From positions 650,245,387-650,309,386 of the forward strand of contig NC_058519.1 in the NCBI RefSeq assembly GCF_904849725.1: DNA of 64,000 nucleotides, given 5' to 3'. This document shows, piece by piece, positions 34,246 through 45,006 of this stretch. The position numbers and the translations under genes are program-made. Numbering within the stretch: the first letter of the stretch is position 1; every line of letters starts with the position of its first letter. Source of the stretch: Hordeum vulgare subsp. vulgare. Lineage: Eukaryota > Streptophyta > Magnoliopsida > Poales > Poaceae. The notes beneath the pieces were generated by a model. That model was given only the letters and a program-made list of their open reading frames with translations. It was not told the DNA's origin and made no database searches.

Positions 34246-36431
34246 AGCGCACGACAACATCATGTTCGTCTTAGTCCGTTTGGGGTTAAACGAACGAATA
34301 GCCTGACCCAACTCGCGGACCCAAACGAACAAGTGTCCGTTTTTGTCCGTTTTAATCCATTTTCGGCCCGAACATGCGTCACGTTTGGGGTGAAACGGAC
34401 AGCGTGCGAACAGCTGGGACGCACACCCTTGTCCTCTTCGTGGCCCGCCTGTCGGTAACACTAACACTTCATTCACCTCCTACGCCTCCACCCGCCCTCC
34501 CCACCTCATCGTGCCGCCGACACCGCCACTATTTTTTTGGCCGCCTCCTCACTGTTCACCCCCCTGGCCGTCCATATCAAACCACATCTCGCCGTGGCCG
34601 CCACCATGCCCATGCTTTCATAGGAGTTTTAGCCGTCGTTTGGAGGATTTTTGGCCGTCGCTGTCATATCCGGTGCCACAGGGGATACGACCGCTGGTGA
34701 CGCCTATTAACCACGACAACTTCCGTCGGGTGCTCCAGTGCGACCGGTAGCTGGCCTTCAAACGCCCCTGCTGCATCGAGGTGATCTTCACGGCCTCTTT
34801 GCCACCACGACCGCAAGGTTTTTGATACTTTGCCCACAAAGGTATGGACAGTGGAGATTATTTTTTCTTCAACCACTTCATTTGTTCATCGGATGATTCG
34901 TCCTCGGATGACGAAGATCTTGTGGTGGCTGCACTGGTCGAAGACCACATTGAAAGGCAACAACCTCGGTACAGGGGGTCAGTCCCGGGTCGTGCTCCCA
35001 ACCTGAACCGCAACAGAGAGAGAGAGGCCACACCATGCTCTGTGCCAATTACTTTGAGAATACCGCGCTCTTCAAACCGAAGAAATTTTGTCGCCGTTTT
35101 CATATGACAAGGCATGTGTTCAGTCATATCCGAGAGGGAGTGGTTCGTCATGACTCATTCTTCCAGTGCAAAACGAATGCCCTTGGCAAGCTTGGATTCT
35201 CCTCTTATCAGAAATGCACCACGGCCATCCGCATGCTTGCATATGGAATTCCAGACGATTTTGTGGATGAATACGTGCGCATGAGTGAGTTCACATGTCT
35301 GTTGTCAATATACAACTTCTGCAAGGCCGTGGTGGTAGTGTTTGGTCCTGAGTACTTGAGGCAGCCAAATGTCGTTGGTACAGAAAGGCTGTTGGCGATC
35401 AACGCCGATAGAGGCTTTCCAGGCATGCTTGGCAGCATAGTTTTATACACTACGAGTGGAAGAACTGTTCATTTGTTTGGCAGGGCCAATACATGAGGCA
35501 TGTGAAAGCATGCACTATCATACTAGAAGCGGTGGCTTCGCAAGACCTTTGGATATGACATTCTTTCTTCGGCATGGCAGGTTCTCACAATGATATCAAC
35601 GTGCTGCAGCGTTCTCCAGTCTTCGCAAGGCTTGCAGAAGGCCACTCCCCACCTGTCAACTTTGAGGTCAATGGCCACCACTAAAACAAGGGATACTACC
35701 TAGATAATGGTATATATCCTTAGTGGTCAACTTTTGTGAAGACAATCTCGAAACCCGAAGGTGAGAAGAGACAGAGATTTGTCCAAATGCAAGAGAGCGC
35801 TAGAAAGGATGTGGAGCGTGCTTCTGGTGTGCTTCAATTCAGATGGAGTATCGTTCAAAATCCTGCACTGACATGGGATGAAGGGAAGCTTTGGGAGGTG
35901 ATGACTACTTGTGTTATCATGCACAATATGATCGTCGAGGACGAGCGTGATAACAAAATCTTCGACCAAGGATTTAATTTTCAAGGTGAAAATGTTGAGT
36001 CCCTCCACCAAGAACCGGCCACGTTTGAACTGTTTATCCAATTTCATCGTGAAATGCGTGATTGGTGGACCCATTTGAAGCTTCAAAATGACTTGGTTGA
36101 GCACATGTGGAGTCACATTGGCAACCAATAGATATATTGGTTCATTATGTTTATTCAAGACAATTTCGATTTGGTTGTAAAACTATTTCATTCGAGACAA
36201 TTTCGGTTGAGTTGTAAAACTATTTTTATTTGAGACAATTTGAACGTGCACACATTGATGAATATGAATATATAGACATATTGACCGTGACAGACAGGAT
36301 GCGACCAAAGAATGCGTCAGTTCGTTGGACGTACGACCACCGCATCTCAAAAAAGACTCGGACACGGCCCATTGCCCTACCTAAACGGATAAAATCCACG
36401 CAAAAGGGACGTCCGTTTGGGATCGTGCGCT
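34246..36431 (+). mobile_element. Decayed PIF/Harbinger DNA transposon
   Basis: It carries a Harbinger-type transposase relic. Both ends contain the 9-mer agcgcacga (34246-34254) and its reverse complement tcgtgcgct (36423-36431), each followed inward by a tccgttt motif. This suggests worn terminal inverted repeats. The exact ends and the 3-bp target duplication could not be fixed. Confidence 0.6.
34844..36131 (+). pseudogene. Harbinger (DDE_Tnp_4) transposase, frameshifted
   Basis: The DDE transposase of a PIF/Harbinger element has lost its frame. Segment 1 (34844 to about 35030) has an acidic start (SSDDSSSDDEDL) and YRGSVPGRAPNLNRNRERE. The frame then shifts to segment 2 (about 35035-35460), with KLGFSSYQKCTTAIRMLAYG and GFPGMLGSI. 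It shifts again into segment 3 (about 35450-36131), with [21 protein letters not shown], a RKDVERASGVLQFRW block and IMHNMIVEDERD. Segment 3 has stops near 35549, 35684 and 35722. The first catalytic Asp, expected right after GSI, falls at the second shift. It is clearly dead and ends at TAG 36129-36131. Confidence 0.8.
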
Positions 36432-36570
36432 GGAGCTGGCCTGACTCCAACTTCACGGCCACTTCCCTGTCTGGTTTTATTGAATGTGGATGAGATGGAG
36501 CTAATGTGATACAGGGGGCCACCGCCCATCCCCAACCTCCCTTTCCAGTGCCAAGGTGATTGGTCGCGAA

Positions 36571-37281
36571 TTTTTATAAAAAAACAAACTATCCAATAAA
36601 ATTAACAGAAAAGACCATCTTCTAACAAAATTGCCACAAAAGACCACCTAGACCGTAGCGGCAGGCGTGCCAGCCAACGCGTGGCACGTGCCGCCATAGG
36701 CCGAGGTGGCAGCCCCTGCCGACACAGGCCGACCACGCAAAACAACAGCCAGCCACGCCTGCAATGGAACGGGACTATGTGGGATGGGCCCTGCCGCCTC
36801 GTGGTGTGGCGGTAGGTGCCTGCTGAGTTTGGAGTAGTTTTATCCTTTAAGTCTGTCCAAACTATCCCACTTAAATCTGAAAACATGTTAGCCAACTTCT
36901 AAACAGTGAGCTGATCTCTGGACAAAACTGCTTAGAGAGACACGCAAGCTCCAAGCAGCCTTGTCAAGTCCTTGATGAAACACTTGACTAGTCCAGGTCT
37001 AGCATCCAGCACAAGCTGCAGCGCACTGCCAAATCAAGGGAAACCTGACCGCAGCCGCTCCACCGATCTGGCACTGGCAGGAACAGTCGTGGCTAGCTGT
37101 TCTGCATGGGCTGACGGCTAGCCCTGTGGCGGCCCGGCAGCCTGCCGCCTCAGGCTGTGGCGGCGTGTGCCACGCATCGGCTGGCACGTTATGGTTCAAG
37201 TGATTTTTATGGCGTTTTCATCAATATGTTGTCTTTTTGTCAATTTTATTGGACGGATGGTCTTTAAAAAGAAAAAATCAT
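36571..37281. mobile_element. Inverted-repeat element of about 0.7 kb, family unknown
   Basis: The left end (from about 36571: tttttataaaaaaac, then ccaataaaattaacag, then aaaagaccatc) matches the reverse complement of the right end (about 37195-37281: tttttgtcaattttattgg, then gatggtcttt). The arms are about 80 bp and imperfect. The interior is GC-rich with many gccgc/ggcac motifs and no convincing ORF. It could be a MULE-like or foldback MITE; no clear target duplication was found. Confidence 0.45.
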
Positions 37282-37760
37282 CGGCCGCCTCTTTCCTGTG
37301 CCAATGTCAATCAAATATAATATAGTCGATCCGCAGCAAACTAGCATGCAAAAATTTGTAGGGAAAATCTAAATAGAAGCGCCGCATGCTGGCGGTCCCG
37401 TACAGCCGCTCGGGTCGCATGCAAGCAGGTGCCATCTGAGTTGTACTTATTTTCTAAACAACCTCGTTAAAAAAATGGTACACAATACGCTGCCTATAGC
37501 TTTCTACGGTGCACTACACTTTACACGTTTGCAGGCAGGCACGTGGCTAGTGTTATTCTCTTTTGCATGAAACTGGATGCTGTTTTTTCTTCTTTTTTTC
37601 TTCGCAACAGCCACACGATCATAGCCTATAGTATAGGATTACAAAGGTTTAAACCTGGTAGGTAGGTATTTTTAATATGACTAGATGTGCAGTTTTTAGA
37701 AACATAACTAACTAGCTAAGCAAGTACAACTTATAATTCTGGTAATTTGATGTAATTATT
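37282..37760. other. Unassigned AT-rich spacer
   Basis: No gene, repeat or transposon end is recognised over about 480 bp. Confidence 0.5.
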
Positions 37761-37763
37761 TTT

Positions 37764-37955
37764 GCAAGCTATATGAATAAAATGATAACTCGGCACAATG
37801 AAAATGACAAGTACCATTGTGTAATTTTTTTTCTGTCAAGCTACATGAATTAAAGATGGCAACTCGGCACAATAAAAATGACAAGTACTAGTGTGTAATC
37901 TTTTTCTGGCAAGCTACATGAATTAAAGATGGCAACTTGACACAACTAAACACTA
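37764..37955. repeat. Minisatellite, unit about 73 bp, 2.6 copies
   Basis: Units start at 37764, 37836 and 37909 (gcaagctacatgaattaaag-type start), each containing aactcggcacaat and aaaatgacaagtac. Part of a further unit appears near 38040-38075. Confidence 0.8.
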
Positions 37956-38111
37956 GACAACCAAAATGTAAAAATAGTAGGCAAGTAAGTTATTTTTAAT
38001 CTGGCCAATAAGTGCCTCATAATATGAAAACTAATTCCGGTAATTTGGTGTAATTTTGTTGGCAAGCTATGTGAATAATTTTGTCACAGGTTGTGTTTTG
38101 CTAATTTAAAT

Positions 38112-38345
38112 ATGTGAACTTGTCATATTTACATACAACTTTACTAGAAAATTATTTTGTGTGCTTGCTAGGTTAACTATGCCGAGTTGTCATATTTACA
38201 AACGATTACCAAAAAAGATTTGTTGTGGTCGTCGGTTTTAAATATGTCGACTTGTCATATTTTTGCACGTAATCACCCAAAAAAAATTGTTTGTGATTGC
38301 CAGTTTAATTATGTCAAGACGTCATATTTATACACAATTTTTAAA
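38112..38345. repeat. Minisatellite, unit about 66 bp, 4 copies, inverted to the previous array
   Basis: Units start at 38112, 38179, 38243 and 38311, each with atgnnnanttgtcatattt. The core gccgagttgtcat is the reverse complement of atgacaactcggc, close to the atggcaactcggc core of the array at 37764-37955. So the two arrays face each other. Confidence 0.75.
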
Positions 38346-38860
38346 AATATGATGATTAAGTTATATTTTATCAGACAAGTAAGTGTTACTAATATGACAA
38401 GTAAGTGCATCAAATGTGGTAAGTACGAGCAAAAAAAAGTTGTCGAAACATATCGACATGGGATCTAGTTTTGAAGATTTCGTCGAAACAAACTCAACGG
38501 TGAAAACGGATCATCGATTTAATTAACGGTTTAAGAGATAAAACTTTTTAAAATTCGATCATTTTAGACCAAATCTGATAACATCATTGGATTTGCATGA
38601 CAAGGGTTTGGCGTAGGCAATGCTTTTTAAAGTAATCTAATTAGTAAAGCAACACTATTTTTACATTAGAAGGATGATTAGCTCGGCCGCTGCACCGCAA
38701 GACATAGATGCGGCGCCGCTATGTAGTGTTCTTCAAATTTTTAATAGATGCAAAACAATTAGCATCCTAAAACCCAATTAGGGCTGACGGCACAAAGGAG
38801 AGCACACAAAAGTGCATACTTCTTGATGCAGAACTTGACAGTCATCCATGGTGCTACAGT
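38346..38860. other. Unassigned spacer
   Basis: No gene or element end is recognised. The sequence is AT-rich and flanks the inverted minisatellites. Confidence 0.5.
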
Positions 38861-38862
38861 AC

Positions 38863-38985
38863 AAACAGATAGGTGGCGTTTTGTTCACATAGTTCAAGAG
38901 TACATCAAACAGATTGGTCACGTTGTTCACATAGTTTAACACTACATCAAACAGATAGATTGCATTTTGTTCACATAGTTTAACA
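38863..38985. repeat. Minisatellite, unit 42-44 bp, 3 copies
   Basis: Units start at 38863, 38907 and 38949 with aaacagat and contain tgttcacatagtt. It is not part of any recognised element. Confidence 0.8.
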
Positions 38986-39059
38986 ACACTGTGGTTCACA
39001 GCACAGTAGAGATGATACAACTAATTCATTCAGATAGCCCTAGCTTCTCAACGTGGGCG

Positions 39060-39309
39060 GATTGGCCATTGCTGTAGTAGTGCTCTCGATCTTGGGTGCC
39101 TCATCTCCTGCTGCTCCTTCTCCTCTGTCACTGCCATTGCTACTCCTTCCCTGCCCTCTCCGAGTGACCCTCCTCCTCTTCCTCATATTTCATCACAGAG
39201 CTCATCTCCTCCCCTACCCTCTCCGACCGCTCCTCCTCCTCATGTTTCTTCACCGAGCTCGTCTCCTCCTCCTGCTTCTCCTCCAAGCTCCTCACCTTTG
39301 TGCCGCTGA
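39060..39309 (-). pseudogene. Possible Glu/Lys-rich coding fragment cut by Copia F
   Basis: One minus-strand frame of this CT-rich stretch would encode a strongly acidic and basic peptide (EEKQEEETSS, KKHEEEERSERVGEEM). It is open from the Copia F boundary at 39310 down to about 39145. It may be an exon end truncated by the insertion, or simply CTC-repeat DNA. No family is recognised. Confidence 0.2.
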
Positions 39310-39310
39310 C

Positions 39311-39500
39311 TGTTAGACATTGTAATATTAGGGGTACGTGTTGTTTAAGTTAGGATTGATCTTGTAGATATATTTTCTGTATAGATAAAGATCAATCCTA
39401 ACCTCCTTGTAAATCTTGTGTATTCGGTTGGCTTAGGTCCTATATAAACACGCATACGTCCCTGCATAATGCATACGTTTCTACCTCACTAAATCTCACA
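39311..39500 (+). repeat. 5' LTR of Copia F
   Basis: It starts TGTTAGACATTG and ends ctcaca, and is 190 bp long. It contains a TATA-like cctatataaac near 39449-39459. The initiator tRNA-Met-type primer site tggtataagagc follows directly. Confidence 0.8.
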
Positions 39501-39528
39501 TGGTATAAGAGCATCCCTCTTCCCATCT

Positions 39529-41551
39529 ATGTCCAACCGCTCCTCCTCCACCACCGCCGCCGCGATGAACTCCTCCACCTCCCTTGCTGCCCTCGGCCAC
39601 ACAATCACCGAGAAGCTTTCCCGAGAGAATTTTTTGATGTGGAAGGCACAGGTTCTTCCCCACATCAGGGCTGCCGGCCTGATGGGGTATCTAGATGGTA
39701 CCTCTGCGGCACCCCCTGCCGTTCTGACCACTGAGACAGAGGTCTCCGGGAAGAAGGAGTTGATCTCAGCTCCGAACCCGGCGTACGCCGCGTGGTACAG
39801 TCAGGACCAACAGGTCCTGGCTTTCCTCCTTTCATCCCTCTCCCGGGATGTACTCTAGCAAGTCCACACCGTCACCACCTCCTCCGGCATGTGGCAGATG
39901 ATACTCATGCTGTTTGCGGCACAGTCCCGTGCTCGCAAGATTCAACTTCGCGGCCAACTATCTACACCCGCAAAGGTGATCTCTCCGCTGCCTCCTATTA
40001 TACTAAGATGAAAGGCTTCGTAGATGAACTTGCGGCGACCGGGACTCCCGTTGATGAAGATGAGATTGTTTCCCATATACTGCATGGTTTGGATTCAGAT
40101 TACAACTCCTTTGTATCTGCAATCTCAACCCGTGCAGCAGCAGACAACCCCATCGGCCTCGGTGAGCTGTTTTCTCTACTCCTTTCTGCCGAAACAAGGA
40201 TTGAATCCCAAAACACTACTGCCGCCCACTCCATCAACCTCGCCTCCAAAGGGGGGCGACCGTGGTGGCCCTGCTCGTTCTTCTGCTGGCGGTGGTGCCC
40301 CCTTCAACAACACTTTCGGCACCACTGCCGCACCACCAGGAGGAGGCGCTGCTCATCCCCAAGGCCCGCTCATTTGCCAGATCTGCAAATATGCTGGTCA
40401 CGGTGCTTGGTCCTGCAAAAAGCGCTTCGACAAGACCTTCAACAACAACCCCAAGCGCCAAGGCAATCCTCCCAAGTCTGCCAATGCAGCTGCTACCTCC
40501 TATGGTGTTGATACTAATTGGTATCTTGACACGGGAGCAACGGATCACGTGACTGGTGAGCTAGAGAAGCTTACAGTTTGTGATCGCTACACCGGGTCGG
40601 AACAAATCCATACAGCAAGTGGTCAAGGTATGGAAATTGCACATGTTGGTCATGCACTTCTTCCTACCCCTCATGAGTCTCTCAAGCTAAACAATATTCT
40701 CCATGTACCTAGTACCACCAAAAGCCTCCTTTCCGGTCATCAACTTACCAAAGATAATGATGCATATCTTATTGTTTACCCTGAGTTCTTTTCTGTGAAT
40801 GATCAGGCAATGGGGAACAAAACTCTTCACGGTCCAAGTAGAGATGGACTCTACCCAATCAATGGTCGGCCAGCTATCCCTGGGCGTCAGGTTCTTGGAG
40901 TCGTCAAGCCATCTACCTCTAGATGGCATAGGCGTCTAGGAAACCCATCCTTCCGAGTGGTGCAGCAAATTCTTCGTAATCATCATCTTCCCGTGTCTAA
41001 TAAAACCGATCATCATTTAGTTTGTGATGCTTGTCAAATGGCTAAGAGCCATCAACTCCCTAACTCTCGTTCAACTAGTGTAACTCATGCTCCTTTAGAG
41101 CTTATTTTTTCCGATGTATGGGGCCGTGGGCCTCTTTTTGTTGGCAAACAAAAATACTATGCCAGTTTCATCGATGATTTTAGTAAGTTCAGCTGGATTT
41201 ATCTTATCAAACATAAGTCTGATGTGTTCCAAAAGTTTCACCTCTTTCAAGCTCTAGTTGAACGCTTATTTGATAAGAAAATCGTTGCCATGCAAACTGA
41301 TTGGGGAGGTGAATATCAAAAGTTGAATCAATTTTTTGAAAGCATTGGGATTACACATCATGTTTCCTGCCCTCATGCTCATCAACAAAATGGCTGTGCT
41401 GAACGCAAACACCGCCATATTGTTGAAGTAGGCCTCTCTCTTTTAGCCCATGCATCCATGCCACTCAAGTTTTGGGATGAGGCTTTTCTCATGGCTGTCT
41501 ACCTTATAAATCGTGTTCCTAGTCGTGTCATAAGCAAACCCCACTTGAACG
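39529..41551 (+). pseudogene. Copia F gag-protease-integrase, broken
   Basis: Gag starts at ATG 39529 (MSNRSSSTTAAA, ENFLMWKAQVLPHIRAAGL). A TAG at 39856-39858 interrupts it, the frame shifts near 39970, and it shifts back near 40255 in a G-run. In the last frame the CCHC knuckle (CQICKYAGHGAWSC), protease (YLDTGATDHVTG) and integrase follow. The integrase shows a zinc region (RRLGNPSF, CDACQMAKSHQLP), Asp in FSDVWG, Asp in QTDWGGEY and Glu in QQNGCAERKHR. A further indel near 41535 precedes the insertion of G at 41552. It has no functional product. Confidence 0.85.
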
Positions 41552-42111
41552 TGTGACAACCCGAGACCGACGTTCCAGAAGATTCCCCTTCTATTCCGTT
41601 TTCGTCGTGTGGTTATTTTCTTTTGTCGCATCATCATCGCATCATGCGCATCATCTGCATTGCATCGGCATCTCCGTTGTCGCCAGTTTTCAAAAGTTGC
41701 ATCCGATGTTAGTTGTTGGTTATCGTCGTTGTTCGTTGTGAGCCCGACCACACACGCACGCGCCCGCGACATCGTTTAAACCCTGTTTTAAAAGTGTGTT
41801 GAAGACTTTCTCTGATCGAGGTGAAACTTGGCATGCGGTCGAGATTAGTTATAGCTAGGCCGTCTGTCGAATTTCGTCATGATCGGAGTCCGTCTGGTAC
41901 CCGAATGGTCGACCATAGCGGCACCATATTCAGTCTACCGTCGGACGTCTGTCGGTGTTTTATAATTCGTTGCCGCGCCGCCCGTTCTCCCTCTCGTCTC
42001 CGGATATCCACTCTACACGGCCTCGTAACCGTACCCGCGTTCGAAATCGTCCGAATCCGACCGCACGGTTGGATCCGGAACGAAATTCCGGCTAACCTAG
42101 CCCCCATTTGT

Positions 42112-42120
42112 CTATATATA
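42112..42120 (+). promoter_or_regulatory. TATA box in G, just upstream of the solo LTR
   Basis: The sequence ctatatata is followed by gagcccctc, about 560 bp into the LTR, in the usual promoter arrangement. The BARE solo LTR C landed 28 bp downstream. Confidence 0.5.
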
Positions 42121-42147
42121 GAGCCCCTCTTAATTTAGACAACCTCT

Positions 42148-43972
42148 TGTTGGAATTATGCCCTAGAGGCAATAATAAATATATAGTTATTATTATAATT
42201 CCTGTATCAAGATAATAGTTTATTATCCATGCTATAATTGTATTGAATGAAGACTCATTTACATGTGTGGATACATAGACAAAACACCGTCCCTAGCATG
42301 CCTCTAGTTGGCTAGCCAGTTGATCGATGATAATCAGTGTCTTCTGATTATGAACAAGGTGTTGTTGCTTGATAACTGGATCACGTCATTGGGAGAATCA
42401 CGTGATGGACTAGACCCAAACTAATAGGCGTAGCATGTTGATCGTGTCATTTTGTTGCTACTGTTTTCTGCGTGTCAAGTATTTATTCCTATGACCATGA
42501 GATCATATAACTCACTGACACCGGAGGAATGCTTTGTGTGTATCAAACGTCGCAACGTAACTGGGTGACTATAAAGATGCTCTACAGGTATCTCCGAAGG
42601 TGTTAGTTGAGTTAGTATGGATCAAGACTGGGATTTGTCACTCCGTGTGACGGAGAGGTATCTCGGGGCCCACTCGGTAATACAACATCACACACAAGCC
42701 TTGCAAGCAATGTAACTTAGTGTAAGTTGCGGGATCTTGTATTACGGAACGATTAAAGAGACTTGCCGTTAAACGAGATTGAAATAGGTATGCGGATACT
42801 GACGATCGAATCTCGGGCAAGTAACATACCGAAGGACAAAGGGAATGACATACGGGATTGTACGAATCCTTGGCACTGAGGTTCAAACGATAAGATCTTC
42901 GTAGAATATGTAGGATCCAATATCGGCATCCAGGTCCCGCTATTGGATATTGACCGAGGAGTCTCTCGGGTCATGTCTACATAGTTCTCGAACCCGCAGG
43001 GTCTGCACACTTAAGGTTCGACGTTGTTTTATGCGTATTTGAGTTATATGGTTGGTTACCGAATGTTGTTCGGAGTCCCGGATGAGATCACGGATATCAC
43101 GAGGGTTTCCGGAATGGTCCGGAAACGAAGATTGATATATAGGATGACCTCATTTGATTACCGGAAGGTTTTCGGAGTTACCGAGAATGTACCGGGAATG
43201 ACGAATGGGTTCCGGGGGTTCACCGAGGGGGGGGGCAACCCACCCCGGGGAAGCCCATAGGCCTTTGGGGAGACACACCAGCCCTTAATGGGTTGGTGGG
43301 ACAGCCCACAAGTGGTCTATGCGCCAACAGAAGAAAAAACAAGAGGAAAAGAAAAAAAAGGGAGGAGATGGGAAGGGAGGAGGACTCCCTCCCACCAAAC
43401 CTAGTCCAACTCGGTTTGGGGGGGAGAGTCCTCCCCCTTGGCTCGGCCGACCCCCTTGAGGGTCCTTGGACCCCAAGGCAAGGCCCCCTCCCTCCCACCT
43501 ATATATACGGAGGTTTTAGGGCTGATTTGAGACGACTTTCCCACGGCAGCCCGACCACATACCTCCACGGTTTTTCCTCTAGATCGCGTTTCTGCGGAGC
43601 TCGGGCGGAGCCCTGCTGAGACAAGGTCATCACCAACCTCCGGAGCGCCGTCACGCTGCCGGAGAACTCTTCTACCTCTCCGTCTCTCTTGCTGGATCAA
43701 GAAGGCCGAGATCATCGTCGAGCTGTACGTGTGCTGAACGCGGAGGTGCCGTCCGTTCGGTACTAGATCGTGGGACTGATCGCGGGATTGTTCGCGGGGC
43801 GGATCGAGGGACGTGAGGACGTTCCACTACATCAACCGCGTTCCCTAACGCTTCTGCTGTACGGTCTACAAGGGTACGTAGATCACTCATCCCCTCTCGT
43901 AGATGGACATCACCATGATAGGTCTTCGTGCGCGTAGGAAATTTTTTGTTTCCGATGCGACGTTCCCCAACA
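42148..43972 (+). repeat. BARE-type solo LTR (C)
   Basis: A single LTR of 1825 bp starts TGTTGGAATTATGCCC and ends CCCCAACA, flanked by the perfect target duplication CCTCT (42143-42147 and 43973-43977). No interior is present, so LTR-LTR recombination deleted it. Confidence 0.93.
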
Positions 43973-45006
43973 CCTCTCTCCATCTCTCCTCGAAATCCAC
44001 ACCAAACCCTAGCCCCCCACTCTCTCTCTCCTGTGCCACGCACCGCGGGCCCGCCGAGCCCATCCGAGGCCCGCCCGGGCCCGAGCCGTCGCCGCCAACG
44101 TTCTGCCCCCGATCTCCCCGAGCTCGTTTGCTCTGCGTGCCCATGCCCGCCGGCCGCCGTTGCGGATGCCTGCGCGCCGCCCCGTTCCCGTGCCGCTCCG
44201 CCTTGGGTCTCGCCGCAGCTCGCCGGAGCAGGCCAGTCTCGCCGCTGCCGCCTCCCTCCGGGCACCGACCGGAGCCACCAGAGTCTCGCCTCGGCCGACC
44301 TCCCTGCCTAGCCGTGCTCGCGTCCCGTGCCAGATGCAGGCCGCACCGCCCGCCTGCTCGCCTCCCGCGTCTTCCCGCCGGCCCTTGTCGCCCCGCTAGT
44401 CGCAGCTCCCCGGAGCCGCCGCGTCGGACCGGCAGCACCGGCCGGCTGTCGCCGCCATCAGCCGCTAGAGCAGCCCCGCGTCGAGCTCGCGAGCTCCCCG
44501 GGTCGAGATCCAGATCTGTGGGAGCTGGATGAGCGTTGACCGGCCCAGGTCCTTCCCAGGCCGCGGCCCACCCGAGCACCCGAGGCCCAGCCGGCTCAGG
44601 CCTCCCCAACCCGACCTCTCCAGCGCCCAGGCCTCGGCTCCTCTCATGTCCGGCCCGAAGGCCCAAGGTGAGCCTCCCTTTCCCCCCTCCCCCAATCCTA
44701 TTTCCTGCCTAGGCACTTATTAGTATGTAGCGCCCTCTCTGTTAGGCCCGTAGCTTTTTTCCTTTTAGGTATATTTCGGAATTAATATAAATTCCAGATT
44801 TTAGACGTATGTTTAGACGATCGTAACTTTAAAACCGTAAATCGGCTCGAGACGTGTAGCATATAGATTTCGTGTAGTTTTGCGCGTAGATTACACCCTT
44901 TGTGCAACATGCATAATTGTTTGACGTCGTTTAGCGTGCCTAACGCCTAGTTTAACGTGCTGCCTCGATAGGTTTATTGCCGTAGTTACTTTTCGCACAA
45001 GACCGG

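Larger units (their letters stand above)
41552..45006 (+). mobile_element. Left part of Sukkula-type composite G
   Basis: It begins TGTGACAACCCGAGACCGACG after the target duplication gaacg (41547-41551). It has a TATA box tctatatatagagcccc near 42111-42127, then a GC-rich leader (43978-44690) with large but overlapping non-coding frames on both strands. A BARE solo LTR interrupts it at 42148-43972. No coding domain is present. At 45007 a second LTR start follows directly. I read it as the start of a 5' LTR of a different subtype, possibly with internal sequence. Confidence 0.55.

Noticed and set aside
37764..38345. CRISPR-like array
   Set aside because: Units are long (66-73 bp), imperfect and without unique spacers; this is a plant minisatellite.
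39792..40511. A 239-codon frame in Copia F as a separate gene
   Set aside because: Only its middle third is gag, produced by two frameshifts; the rest is off-frame.
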